NCBI GenBank assembly: GCA_016791475.1
Contig: JAEUWI010000015.1
Coordinates: 62,001 to 126,000 of the forward strand
Direction of reading: 5' to 3'
DNA from: Candidatus Hydrogenedentota bacterium
Lineage (GTDB): Bacteria; Hydrogenedentota; Hydrogenedentia; Hydrogenedentales; JAEUWI01
Length of the DNA stretch: 64,000 nucleotides
The notes beneath the pieces were generated by a model, which worked only from the letters and a program-made list of their open reading frames with translations, had not been told where the DNA came from and ran no database searches. Positions 34,219-43,154 of this stretch are shown here, in pieces (the first letter of the stretch is position 1; the number at the start of each line of letters is the position of its first letter). Both the position numbers and the translations under genes were made by a program.

Positions 34219-37164
34219 ATGTCGTATCAATTTCGTTGTCTCATTGTCGCCTCCCTTGCGGTGGGAATGTCTCTCCCCGCGCTGGCCGCCCCCCTCTCTT
34301 ACGGTCGCGACATCCGACCTATCCTGGCAAGCAAGTGCTTCAAATGCCACGGCCCGGACGAACTGACACGCCAAAGCGGCCTGCGACTGGACACCTTTGA
34401 AGGCGCGACGGCGGAATACAAGGCCGGGTTGAAGGCCATCGTGCCCGGTGATGCGACCCAGGGCGAATTAATGAAACGGGTCCTGACCCACGACGAAGAC
34501 GACCGGATGCCCCCGCCCGAGATGGGCCCGGCGCTGGACGAAGCCGCGGTGGCAAAGCTACAGCAGTGGATTGCCGAGGGCGCAATCTACGAGCCCCACT
34601 GGGCTTTCGTAAAGCCGGCCAAGGCCCCCCTGCCCCCTTCCTCCCAGCAGACCTGGCTCCGCAACGCCATCGACTTTTTTATCGCGAAGGGACTGGACGA
34701 CGCTGGCCTGGCGCCCACGGCCGAAGCCGACAAGTATACGTTGATTCGCCGGGTCTACCTGGACCTCACGGGCCTCCCGCCCACTCCAGCGGAAGTAGAA
34801 GCCTTTGCCGCCGACACAAGCCCCGTGGCCTATGAAAAGCTGGTGGAAAAGCTTCTGGCCTCGCCGCGCTATGGCGAGCGCTGGGCCCGGGTCTGGCTCG
34901 ACCTCGCGCGATACGCGGACACCAAGGGCTACGAAGCCGATCGTCACCGGGACATGTGGCGGTACCGTGACTGGGTCATCGACGCATTCAATCAGGACAA
35001 ACCATTCAATCAGTTCACCATCGAGCAGATCGCGGGCGACATGCTGCCAAACCCGACGATGGAACAGCAACTCGCCACGGCCTTTCACCGCAACACCATG
35101 ACCAACGACGAGGGTGGCACGGACAACGAGGAATTCCGCACGGCGGCGATCATTGACCGGGTCGACACGACCATGTCCGCGTGGATGGGCCTTACGATGG
35201 GCTGCGCCCAGTGCCACACCCACAAGTACGATCCCCTGACGAACAAAGAGTTCTACCAGTTCTACGCCTTCTTCAACCAGACGCAGGATGCGGACCTCTA
35301 CCCGGAAGAATCCCCCGTGCTGCCCGCGCCCACGCCCGAGCAGCAGCAGGAACTGAGCTTCCTCAATGCGCGGCTCCAGCAGGTCGGCGCACTCCTCCAG
35401 ACGGCCCTGCCAAGCCGCGGCGCGGCTCAGGAAGCCTGGGAGCATAAACTTGCGACGGAAGGCAACGGCGCCCAGTCGGTCTCTGCGTGGGAATCCCTGG
35501 GACCGATTCCACAGGAAAACTTCGAGGTGGCCTATGACGCCACCGGCGGTCTGGATCCGGCCTCAAAGGACTTGGTCGCACCCGAAGGCTATGCCTGGCA
35601 GCCGCGTCCTGAGTGGGCCGATGGCGCCATCCACAAACTGGAGAGCGGCCCGGCCATCACCTACCTGCGCCGCACGATTCACACTGAATCGGCCCTCCCC
35701 TATCCCATCAAGGTCGGCAGCAACGACGCCATCATGATCTGGCTGAACGGCGTGCTGGTACACGGCAACAAGATTGCCCGCGCCATCACCCAGGGCTCGG
35801 ATGCGGTTCAGTTGAGCCTGCAACCAGGCGACAACCTGCTCCTGATGAAGGTGGTGAATGCCGGCGGCGAGTATGCCTTTTCCTATGAGAGCCCCTTTCA
35901 GGGACTACCCGAGAATATCGTAAACCTTGCGAAGCTGCCCGTTGAACAGCGCACACCGGAGCAAACCACGGAGTTGCTCAACTACTACCGGGATAACATC
36001 GCGCCGGAGCTCGCTCCGTTTCGCGAGCAGATTGCCCAGGTCAAGGCGGAAATTGATCGCGTGAATACCGCCGTACCGAAAATCCCCGTATTGCGCGAAC
36101 TGAGCCCGACCGAACAACGCGTTACGCGCATGTTCGAGAAGGGCAGTTTCCTGAACCCGGGTGCGGAAGTTCTACCCGGCACCCCCGCCGCACTGCACCC
36201 GATGCCGTACGACGCCCCCCGCAACCGACTGGGCCTGGCGCAGTGGCTGGTGGATGAGAACAATCCCCTGGCCGCCCGCGTGCTCGTGAATCGCTTTTGG
36301 ACGCAGTTTTTCGGGGTTGGTCTGGTGGAAACCGCCGAAGACTTTGGTACCCAGGGCGAAATGCCCTCCAATCAGGCCCTCCTCGACTGGCTCGCCGTCG
36401 ACTTCATGGAGCAGGGCTGGTCCATGAAGAATCTCTGCCGCACCATCGTCACCTCGGCGACCTATCGCCAGGCCCCCACGGTTACACCGGACCGCCTCGA
36501 GAAGGACCCCAACAATCGTCTCCTCGCCAGAGGACCTCGCTTCCGTCTGGAAGCCGAAATGGTTCGGGATCAGTCGCTCGCGTCCGCCGGATTGCTGAGC
36601 GCGAAGCTCCACGGTCCCTCGGTGATGCCGCCCCAGCCCGAGGGGATCTGGCAGGTGGTCTACAGCGGCGACACGTGGAAGGAGAGCACCGGCGAAGACA
36701 AGTACCGCCGCGCCCTCTACACCTATTGGCGGCGCACCATGCCCTACCCCTCCATGGTTGCCTTTGACGCGCCCTCGCGCGAAGTCTGTACCGTTCGTCG
36801 CGTCCGCACGAATACCCCCCTGCAGGCGCTCGTCACGCTGAACGACCCGGCCTATATTGAAGCCGCGCAGGCCATGGCCCGCCGCGTGCTCCGCGAGGCG
36901 CCCGCGCCCGATTTGGACAGCCGGATTCGCTACGCCTACCTCCTCGCTGCGTCCCGTCCGCCGGAAGCCGCCGAAGTGGAATCCGTCAAAGCACTGTATA
37001 ATGACGGTGTGGCCCAGTTCTCCGCCGACAGCGAAATCGCCCTGGCCATGGCCACAAACCCGCTCGGGCCGCCCACGGGAAACGCCGACAACGCCGAGCT
37101 GGCCTCGTGGACCCTCGTGAGCAATGTGTTGTTGAATCTGGATGAAGTCTTGACCAAACGATAG
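34219..37164 (+). CDS. PSD1-type cytochrome protein (PSCyt1-DUF1549-DUF1553), first copy
   Basis: 981 residues with a signal peptide ending at ALAAP. The N-terminal cytochrome module has one heme site in ILASKCFKCHGPDEL. DUF1549 follows (YTLIRRVYLDLTGLPPTPAE, ARVWLDLARYADTKGYE), then a second cysteine motif CAQCHTHKYDP. An inserted jelly-roll-like module at about residues 470-560 contains SNDAIMIWLNGVLVHGNKIA. The C-terminal DUF1553 starts near RNRLGLAQWLVDENNPLAAR. Such proteins are typical of Planctomycetes and relatives and are almost always followed by a DUF1501 gene, as here 32 bases on. They are thought to act in the degradation of polymers; this is not proven. Confidence 0.93.
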   Translation: MSYQFRCLIVASLAVGMSLPALAAPLSYGRDIRPILASKCFKCHGPDELTRQSGLRLDTFEGATAEYKAGLKAIVPGDATQGELMKRVLTHDEDDRMPPPEMGPALDEAAVAKLQQWIAEGAIYEPHWAFVKPAKAPLPPSSQQTWLRNAIDFFIAKGLDDAGLAPTAEADKYTLIRRVYLDLTGLPPTPAEVEAFAADTSPVAYEKLVEKLLASPRYGERWARVWLDLARYADTKGYEADRHRDMWRYRDWVIDAFNQDKPFNQFTIEQIAGDMLPNPTMEQQLATAFHRNTMTNDEGGTDNEEFRTAAIIDRVDTTMSAWMGLTMGCAQCHTHKYDPLTNKEFYQFYAFFNQTQDADLYPEESPVLPAPTPEQQQELSFLNARLQQVGALLQTALPSRGAAQEAWEHKLATEGNGAQSVSAWESLGPIPQENFEVAYDATGGLDPASKDLVAPEGYAWQPRPEWADGAIHKLESGPAITYLRRTIHTESALPYPIKVGSNDAIMIWLNGVLVHGNKIARAITQGSDAVQLSLQPGDNLLLMKVVNAGGEYAFSYESPFQGLPENIVNLAKLPVEQRTPEQTTELLNYYRDNIAPELAPFREQIAQVKAEIDRVNTAVPKIPVLRELSPTEQRVTRMFEKGSFLNPGAEVLPGTPAALHPMPYDAPRNRLGLAQWLVDENNPLAARVLVNRFWTQFFGVGLVETAEDFGTQGEMPSNQALLDWLAVDFMEQGWSMKNLCRTIVTSATYRQAPTVTPDRLEKDPNNRLLARGPRFRLEAEMVRDQSLASAGLLSAKLHGPSVMPPQPEGIWQVVYSGDTWKESTGEDKYRRALYTYWRRTMPYPSMVAFDAPSREVCTVRRVRTNTPLQALVTLNDPAYIEAAQAMARRVLREAPAPDLDSRIRYAYLLAASRPPEAAEVESVKALYNDGVAQFSADSEIALAMATNPLGPPTGNADNAELASWTLVSNVLLNLDEVLTKR

Positions 37165-37196
37165 CCGCGCAGGCCAAATATAAAGAGAAAAGCCCT

Positions 37197-38633
37197 ATGA
37201 ATCCCTACATGGAACATATGCACGCCCTGACCCGCCGCCACTTTCTGCAACGCGCCGGCGCGGGGATCGGCGCGACCGCCCTGAGCTATCTGATGGGCCA
37301 GAATCCCGCCGCGGCGGCGAATACCGAGGGGCCCCGCGGCGCACAGTTCACCCCCCGCGCGAAGCGAGTCATCTGCCTCCACATGGCCGGGTCGCCCTCT
37401 CAGCTTGACCTCTTCGACTACAAGCCGAAGCTCAACGAGTTGAATGGCCAGAAATGCCCCGACGAGTTCCTGGCGAATGAACGCTTCGCCTTTATCAAGG
37501 GCCACCCCACCATGCTGGGCACCCCCCACAAGTTTGCTCAACACGGACAGAGCGGCACGTGGATCTCGGAACTGCTGCCACACATCTCCGGTGTGGCCGA
37601 CGAATTGTGCATGGTCCGTTCCATGAAAACCGATCAGTTCAACCACGCCCCGGCGCAGCTCTTTCTCTACACCGGCGCGCCACGGCCGGGCCGCCCCTCC
37701 ATGGGCTCGTGGCTCACCTACGGGCTCGGCTCGGAGAACCAGAACCTGCCCGGCTTCGTGGTGCTCGTTTCCGGCGACAAGACGCCCGACGCGGGCCAGA
37801 GCGTGTGGGGTAGCGGCTTCCTTCCGACCGTGCATCAGGGCGTTCAATGCCGCACCAGCGGCGACCCCGTGCTCTATGTTTCCGACCCCAAGGGTATCTC
37901 GCGAGACACGCGCCGTCGTTCGCTGGATACGCTCAACCAATTGAACGAACTCCACTTCTCGAAGGATGCGGATCCCGAAACGATGACCCGCATCTCCCAG
38001 TTCGAACTGGCCTACCGCATGCAGCTTTCCGTCCCTGAAGTGATGGACATCGGCGCGGAGCCAGACTACATCCATGAGATGTACGGCACCAAACCGGGCA
38101 CAACCTCTTTTGCCAATAATTGCCTGCTGGCGCGACGGCTGGTTGAGAAGGGCGTGCGCTTCGTACAGCTCTTTGACTGGGGCTGGGACACCCACGGCGC
38201 TGGCCCCGGCAATGATATCGTCGAGTACCTCCCCCAGAAATGTAAACTGACCGACCAGGCGGCGGGCGCGCTCATCCGCGACCTGAAGCAACGCGGCCTG
38301 CTGGAAGACACCCTCGTCATCTGGACCGGCGAGTTCGGTCGCACGGCGATGAACGAGGCCCGTGGCGGCTCCACCTACCTCGGCCGGGACCACCACCCCC
38401 ACGCCTTCACAATCTTCATGGCGGGCGGCGGATGCAACGCCGGTGCCCAGATCGGCCAGACGGACGAACTCGGCTACCGCATCGCGGAGAACCCGGTTCA
38501 CATTCACGATCTCCAGGCCACCATCATGCACCTCATGGGCTTTGAGCACGACAAGCTGACCTTCTACTACCAGGGTCGGGACTACCGACTGACGGACGTC
38601 CATGGCATGGTCCGGCCCGAGTTGATGGCCTGA
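37197..38633 (+). CDS. DUF1501 Tat-exported protein, first copy
   Basis: 478 residues. The N-terminus carries a twin-arginine signal (TRRHFLQRAGAGIGATAL). The body has the alkaline-phosphatase-like/sulfatase-like DUF1501 pattern: HMAGSPSQLDLFDYKP, PSMGSWLTYGLGSEN, FDWGWDTHG, WTGEFGRTAMNEARGG and GRDHHPHAFTIFMAGGG. The fold is that of the phosphatase superfamily with some metal ligands kept. It is paired with the PSD1 gene directly upstream. The substrate is not known. Confidence 0.93.
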   Translation: MNPYMEHMHALTRRHFLQRAGAGIGATALSYLMGQNPAAAANTEGPRGAQFTPRAKRVICLHMAGSPSQLDLFDYKPKLNELNGQKCPDEFLANERFAFIKGHPTMLGTPHKFAQHGQSGTWISELLPHISGVADELCMVRSMKTDQFNHAPAQLFLYTGAPRPGRPSMGSWLTYGLGSENQNLPGFVVLVSGDKTPDAGQSVWGSGFLPTVHQGVQCRTSGDPVLYVSDPKGISRDTRRRSLDTLNQLNELHFSKDADPETMTRISQFELAYRMQLSVPEVMDIGAEPDYIHEMYGTKPGTTSFANNCLLARRLVEKGVRFVQLFDWGWDTHGAGPGNDIVEYLPQKCKLTDQAAGALIRDLKQRGLLEDTLVIWTGEFGRTAMNEARGGSTYLGRDHHPHAFTIFMAGGGCNAGAQIGQTDELGYRIAENPVHIHDLQATIMHLMGFEHDKLTFYYQGRDYRLTDVHGMVRPELMA

Positions 38634-38772
38634 GGTCTCAGCACGGCGGAAATTGGGACGTTTTCAGCGTTTCGGCATTATTACGCTGCCTGATGCCCCT
38701 TGGGTGCCGGACATACGTGTACACTGCGAAGATTCCGCTTGCCCGAAGCCGTCGTTTCTGAAATCCCCTGTA

Positions 38773-38815
38773 AAGCACAAAACACTCCCCGGGGGTTTAG
38801 CGGGGAGTGTTGTGC
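38773..38815. terminator. Strong hairpin between convergent genes
   Basis: Stem AGCACAA-ACACTCCCCG pairs with CGGGGAGTGTTGTGCT around a GGGTTTAG-like loop, with one unpaired base. It lies 140 bases after the DUF1501 stop and about 100 bases past the small minus-strand gene. The minus reading has a short T-run within the stem end. A bidirectional terminator is the likeliest role. The remainder of 38634-38916 shows nothing recognised. Confidence 0.55.
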
Positions 38816-38916
38816 TGCAGGACCTTGGCGTCGCACGGAGTGCCACGATTCAGTCTTGCAGTAGTGTGCGAAGATTTTTGACGCTCCAGCCGCGTGGCGG
38901 TCTGGATGCGGATCGT

Positions 38917-39105
38917 TCAGTTAACGTCGGCACTCCATTGCTTGAAAAATGCCTGAATTCCGCGGATGGGCTTCAATTTAATATTCGTATAGTGAAGCCG
39001 CATCAACTTGTCGAAGGCGTCCAACTTGTCCCGAGCGATTATCGTCCCTTGCGCCTTGTCTTCCAGACTGTCCGCCGACTTGGCGGAGAATTCAAACACG
39101 GCCAT
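38917..39105 (-). CDS. Small stand-alone protein resembling the N-terminal motif of PilC/GspF
   Basis: 62 residues with GGAGA about nine bases before the ATG. MAVFEFSAKSADSLEDKAQG, TIIARDKLDAFDKLMRLHYT and NIKLKPI resemble the short sequence at the start of type II secretion/pilus platform proteins (M-x-x-F-x-Y-x-A ... G-T-I-x-A-x-x-x-x-x-A-x-x-K-L). There is no membrane part, so it cannot be a platform protein by itself. The overlapping 203-residue plus-strand frame has no such signal. The call rests on pattern only. Confidence 0.6.
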   Translation of the reverse strand: MAVFEFSAKSADSLEDKAQGTIIARDKLDAFDKLMRLHYTNIKLKPIRGIQAFFKQWSADVN

Positions 39106-39323
39106 GTTGCGCTGTCTCCGAAGTACCCAGAATCCGACTACTCTCGAAGCCTCACTCTCGACTTCTGCCTATATAGTCGTATTTTCGGACAGAAAATGCA
39201 GAGATGGGTCCATATTGGAACAGTTATACTTAAAGGATGTTCGCAGGAGGTTATCGCTGGATAAGTATCCCTGCCACAAGCCCGTGCGCGGGGTTCTCAA
39301 GGCCCTGAACGGCGACGAAACCC

Positions 39324-40460
39324 TCAATAGTCCGCCGCTTTGTTGCTGTACCTGTCGCCGAATGGGCCATTCTGCGCGTCTTCCATGCTCATCCGAATAC
39401 GCAGGTAGGATTCGTAGCGCCAGGGCAGCAATTCCCCGGAATTCACAGCCTTCTCAACCGCACAATCGGGCTCGTGGGTGTGGCTGCAGTCGCGAAAGCG
39501 GCATTGCGTGCCCAGCGCGGCCAGATCGGGGTAGAACCAGGCGACTTCTTCGGGGGAGACGCCCCAGACACCGAGCGCGCGGATGCCGGGCGTGTCGATA
39601 ATACGCACATCGCCCTCCAGTTCATAGAGCCGCGAGGCCGTGGTGGTGTGGCGGCCCCGCTGTGAGACGACACTGACTTGCTGGGTATGCACCTCGAGTT
39701 CGGGATCCAGGGCGTTCAGCAGGGAGGATTTTCCCACGCCACTGTGGCCGGAGAGGATGCTGAGCTTGCCCGCGAGCAGCGCGCGAAGCTCATCCAGCCC
39801 GCGCCCAGTCTCGCAACTGGTGCGGACCACGCGAAAGCCGAGCCGCTCATAGTCCACGAGCTCCGGCGGCTCCTCCTCCCCCACCAGGTCCATCTTGTTT
39901 ACGCAGATGACGCAGTCCACCCCGCCAACCTCGGCGGCTATCAGATAACGATCCACCAGGCCGGGACGGAACGGCGGATTGGCCGCGGCGGTCACGATGA
40001 CGAGGAGATCGATGTTGGCGGCGAAGACTTGTTCGTCCAGGCGGTCGTGCTCGTGGCCGGGACGGCTCAAACGCGTCCGGCGCGGGGCCACACCGCGGAC
40101 GATGAGCTTTTCCTCCTCCTGCTCCACCAGCACATTGTCTCCCGGCGCGATAAGGGTGGCGCCGCCCTCTTTCAGGCGTTCGTCAATAAGGCAGAGCTCT
40201 TCCTCGCCGTCCATGAGCACAAAGGCCCACTTCTTGGAGTGCGAAATGACGAGGGCGTTCGGCTCGAAATCCGTCGGCAGGGATTGAAGCTCCAGCGCCA
40301 CATCGGATATGGCCGACTGGGCGCGGCGGTGCCGCACGCGGTCGTGGCTGAACGCGGTCTCGTGAGCCTGGTCCCAGTTGCGCGTGCGGACCTGGGAGCG
40401 TTTTTTCTTTTTGACGAGTTTTTTTTTCAAGTATTCCTGCGTATCACTATCAAGCAGCAA
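39324..40460 (-). CDS. rsgA: Ribosome small-subunit-dependent GTPase RsgA
   Basis: 378 residues from a TTG; an in-frame TTG at 40427 has AGGA upstream and would give the usual Lys-rich start, so the exact start is open. It has an OB-fold, then the circularly permuted GTPase motifs in the order NKMD (G4), GHSGVGKSSLLNAL (G1), TTTAS (G2) and DTPG (G3). The zinc site CRFRDCSHTHEPDC is complete. RsgA checks the 30S decoding centre late in assembly. The basic N-terminal stretch KKKLVKKKKRSQVRTRNWDQ probably binds rRNA. Confidence 0.95.
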   Translation of the reverse strand: MLLDSDTQEYLKKKLVKKKKRSQVRTRNWDQAHETAFSHDRVRHRRAQSAISDVALELQSLPTDFEPNALVISHSKKWAFVLMDGEEELCLIDERLKEGGATLIAPGDNVLVEQEEEKLIVRGVAPRRTRLSRPGHEHDRLDEQVFAANIDLLVIVTAAANPPFRPGLVDRYLIAAEVGGVDCVICVNKMDLVGEEEPPELVDYERLGFRVVRTSCETGRGLDELRALLAGKLSILSGHSGVGKSSLLNALDPELEVHTQQVSVVSQRGRHTTTASRLYELEGDVRIIDTPGIRALGVWGVSPEEVAWFYPDLAALGTQCRFRDCSHTHEPDCAVEKAVNSGELLPWRYESYLRIRMSMEDAQNGPFGDRYSNKAADY

Positions 40461-40572
40461 CTCAATTGATCTGGATCTTTTTGGCCGTGTATCGTCGTGA
40501 CGCGATGGTAGTATAACCGCTGAAATGCATCATACAGGTAGTGAGGCTGTCTGCTTCGAAAAAAAACTCCGC

Positions 40573-40626
40573 GCTCGTTCCCACGGTCCGCCGTGGGAAT
40601 GCATGCCGTTCCGCTCTGCGGAGCGG
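40573..40626. repeat. Double hairpin repeat (TTCCCACGG / CCGCTCTGCGG type)
   Basis: Two adjacent hairpins: GTTCCCACGG-TCCG-CCGTGGGAAT and CCGCTCTGCGGAGCGG. Similar paired hairpins are, to my knowledge, dispersed in many bacterial genomes, but this was not searched. They lie upstream of rsgA in the gap 40461-40752. No gene is seen in that gap. Confidence 0.7.
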
Positions 40627-40752
40627 ACACGCGAAATGAACTGAGTTCATTTTCATCGTTATGCGTGAGGGAAAGCCTCATGGACGACCGCTCTTGAATG
40701 CCATATCAGTTTTGATCGTAGCTCAGGTAGCATCTTTGGAAAGGAAACTTTC

Positions 40753-41268
40753 ATGAATATCACGTTCAGCATCTGCGACGACGATGGTTTGCTGGGTATC
40801 GTGAACAACGAGTTATATGACGCATTCATAGGAGAAGATTGGGAGTTCGACGATGTAAAAGATCGGATCATCCAGGAATCAAACAAGGGGCATCTGCTCT
40901 TCTGGGGCACGGGCTGCGAAAACTTCTGGCCTGTTATTGTATCTGATTCACCAATATCTTCAACGGACTTTAGAAGTTTCTCCGGTCGCATACGCGTTAC
41001 CAACGGGGACCTTTACTTGATCAGCTATACCGACCTGACAATGGCGGCGCAGTTTGAGGATCAAACGCTGCCCTCGAACACGGGCGGAGTCTCCCGAATC
41101 GAACTTGAGAACGGCCTCTACGAGATTATGGTCCGTCAACTCGTCGATCCGAGCAATGTCGAAGAGGATGTTGCGACTCTTGGATTTGAGCTTATAGTTC
41201 GTGCAATCCCCCCCGTGGATAAAGAGATACTTAATAATTTCGACAGTATCACTTGGCTTCACGCCTGA
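40753..41268 (+). CDS. Hypothetical protein, possibly immunity-like
   Basis: 171 residues with a good ribosome site (GGAAAGGAAAC region) and an ATG. It is acidic, alpha/beta, and has no signal or membrane segment (MNITFSICDDDGLLGIVNNE; HLLFWGTGCENFWPVIVSD; LYLISYTDLTMAAQFEDQ). Size and acidity are like those of single-domain immunity or orphan accessory proteins, but no family was recognised. It converges with a small minus-strand antitoxin-like gene 39 bases away. Surroundings look slightly less GC-rich than the genome average by eye. Confidence 0.65.
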   Translation: MNITFSICDDDGLLGIVNNELYDAFIGEDWEFDDVKDRIIQESNKGHLLFWGTGCENFWPVIVSDSPISSTDFRSFSGRIRVTNGDLYLISYTDLTMAAQFEDQTLPSNTGGVSRIELENGLYEIMVRQLVDPSNVEEDVATLGFELIVRAIPPVDKEILNNFDSITWLHA

Positions 41269-41307
41269 TTCGTCGATGCCAAAGCGAATCGAAAGCCATT
41301 GAGGCGC

Positions 41308-41520
41308 CTAGAAGCGATCCTCCCGTTCCTCACTGATGTCGTCGCTCCAGCAGGATTTGTCGTGGCTAGTCATTTCCCAGACTTCTTCAATCGTTGGCAC
41401 CCGCCGCGAATCCGGCTCGCAATTCAATGGCAGTAAAGTCTTGATGCGTTCTTGTACTAACAGCAATCCTTCGTCATCCAGCTGCTCGATCATCCCGTGC
41501 ACGATTTCTCTAAGTGTCAT
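41308..41520 (-). CDS. Small antitoxin-like protein without a visible partner
   Basis: 70 residues from ATG 41520, with AGGAG eight bases upstream; the 23 extra residues of the longer frame are not supported. The sequence MTLREIVHGMIEQLDDEGLL, RRVPTIEEVWEMTSHDKSCW and EEREDRF has the helical, acidic look of short antitoxins or small regulators. No toxin gene lies downstream on the same strand before the convergent hypothetical gene. The call is from composition and layout only. Confidence 0.55.
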   Translation of the reverse strand: MTLREIVHGMIEQLDDEGLLLVQERIKTLLPLNCEPDSRRVPTIEEVWEMTSHDKSCWSDDISEEREDRF

Positions 41521-41630
41521 GTCGAATGCTCCTAAGTGCCAATTGATACTCAAGGCGGCAATCCAACCGATTACCACCCCGATGAGCACACTCGACTATG
41601 CACACTTAGATCCGGCGAAGGCTTTTCGCA

Positions 41631-42929
41631 TTACGCCTCGTGGTCAAACGAAACCTTCGGCGCGATGTAGTTCGCCACTTCGTCAATCGGGATGCGGATC
41701 TGCTCCATGCTGTCCCGCTCGCGGATGGTGACGGTGTTGTCTTCCTTCGTGTCGTAGTCCACGCAGATGCAGAAGGGCGTGCCGATTTCGTCCTGACGGC
41801 GATAGCGGCGGCCGATGGCGCCCGCCTGATCGTAGTAGGTGTTGAACTTGCGCCGGAGCTTCTTTTCCAGGTTCTCGGCGATTTCCGCGAGGCCGTCCTT
41901 CTTCACGAGAGGCAGGATCGCCGCCTTGATGGGGGCCAGCTTCGGGGCAAGACGCATGACCACGCGCTGTTCGCCATCCACCTCGTCCTCGTGGTAGGCC
42001 GAGCAGAGCACGGCCAGGGTGGTGCGGTCGGCGCCGGCGGAGGGTTCCAGCACGGTGGGCACGAAGCGCTCGTTCTTCACCTGATCGAAGAAGGACAGGT
42101 CCTTGCCGGAGTGCTTGGAGTGAGCGTTCAGGTCGAAGGTGCCGCGATTCGCGAGCCCCTGAAGCTCGCCCCAGCCGAAGGGGAACTCAAATTCCACGTC
42201 AACGGTGCGCTTGGAGTAGTGGGCCAGGCTTTCCTTGGGGTGCTCATACCAGCGGAGCTTGTCCTCGGGAATGCCCAGGCGCAGGTACCAGCTCCAGATG
42301 GCCTCCTGCCACTTTTCAAACCAGATTTCTTCCTCTTCTTCCTTGCAGAAGAACTCAATTTCCATCTGCTCGAATTCACGGCTGCGGAAGATGAAATTGC
42401 GGGGATTTACTTCGTTGCGGAAGCTCTTGCCCACCTGCGCAATGCCGAAGGGAATCTGGCAGCGGGTGGAGGAGTAGACCTCTTTGAAGTCCACGAAAAT
42501 CGACTGGCAGGTCTCGGGACGCAGGTAGGTGTTGACCGCCGTGTCCTCGCTCACGCCGAGCTGAGTGCGCAGCATGCTGTTGAACTTCTTCGGCTCGGTC
42601 AACTCGCCGCCGCAATCGGGACACTTCTTCGACTCGAGGTGGTCTTCGCGGAAGCGGTGCTTGCACTCTTTGCAGTCCACCACCACATCGTGGAAGGCTT
42701 CCACGTGGCCGGAAGCGACCCAGACTTCGGGGTGCATGATGATGCTCGCATCAAGGCCAACAATATCATCGCGGGTCTGGACAAAGTTGTACCACCAGTC
42801 ATCCTTCAGGTTGCGCTTGAGCTCAACACCCAGGGGGCCGAAATCCCAGCAGCCATTGACGCCGCCGTAGATTCCGCTCGATTGAAAGATAAATCCCTTA
42901 CGCTTGCAAAGGCTGACCAGCTTGTCCAC
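41631..42929 (-). CDS. glyQS: Glycyl-tRNA synthetase, dimeric (alpha2) type
   Basis: 432 residues from GTG 42929 with AGGAG upstream. Class II motifs are seen: SSGIYGGVNGCWDFGPLGVE at the N-terminus, the zinc-like CKECKHRF ... CPDCGGEL, LRPETCQSIFVDF, motif 2 in FRNEVNPRNFIFRSREFEQM and motif 3 in VLEPSAGADRTTLAVL. The C-terminal anticodon domain begins near LAPIKAAILPLVKK. It charges tRNA-Gly in the cytoplasm. The length is slightly shorter than the usual 450-plus residues but nothing essential is missing. No T-box or other leader was seen. Confidence 0.95.
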   Translation of the reverse strand: MDKLVSLCKRKGFIFQSSGIYGGVNGCWDFGPLGVELKRNLKDDWWYNFVQTRDDIVGLDASIIMHPEVWVASGHVEAFHDVVVDCKECKHRFREDHLESKKCPDCGGELTEPKKFNSMLRTQLGVSEDTAVNTYLRPETCQSIFVDFKEVYSSTRCQIPFGIAQVGKSFRNEVNPRNFIFRSREFEQMEIEFFCKEEEEEIWFEKWQEAIWSWYLRLGIPEDKLRWYEHPKESLAHYSKRTVDVEFEFPFGWGELQGLANRGTFDLNAHSKHSGKDLSFFDQVKNERFVPTVLEPSAGADRTTLAVLCSAYHEDEVDGEQRVVMRLAPKLAPIKAAILPLVKKDGLAEIAENLEKKLRRKFNTYYDQAGAIGRRYRRQDEIGTPFCICVDYDTKEDNTVTIRERDSMEQIRIPIDEVANYIAPKVSFDHEA

Positions 42930-43154
42930 GATAAACTCCTGTTCTTACTCAAAGGATGAAATGGCGCGCGGCCCAGGGAGAGGGTGCGGCACAAGCGGGT
43001 ATTGTATCGGTTGAAGTCCTTTAATTTCAATTGTTTGGCGGCACAGAAGCGGTTTACGAGTGACCGTTCGACCGCCACGGGTGGCATCAGGCGAGGGGGT
43101 CACGCTACACTCTCGTGTCGAATACGAATGGGAAGAATTCAGAAAGCCTTTGCC

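Noticed and set aside
38653-39264. 203-residue plus frame after the first DUF1501 gene
   Set aside because: It runs through a strong hairpin and overlaps the better supported small minus-strand gene.
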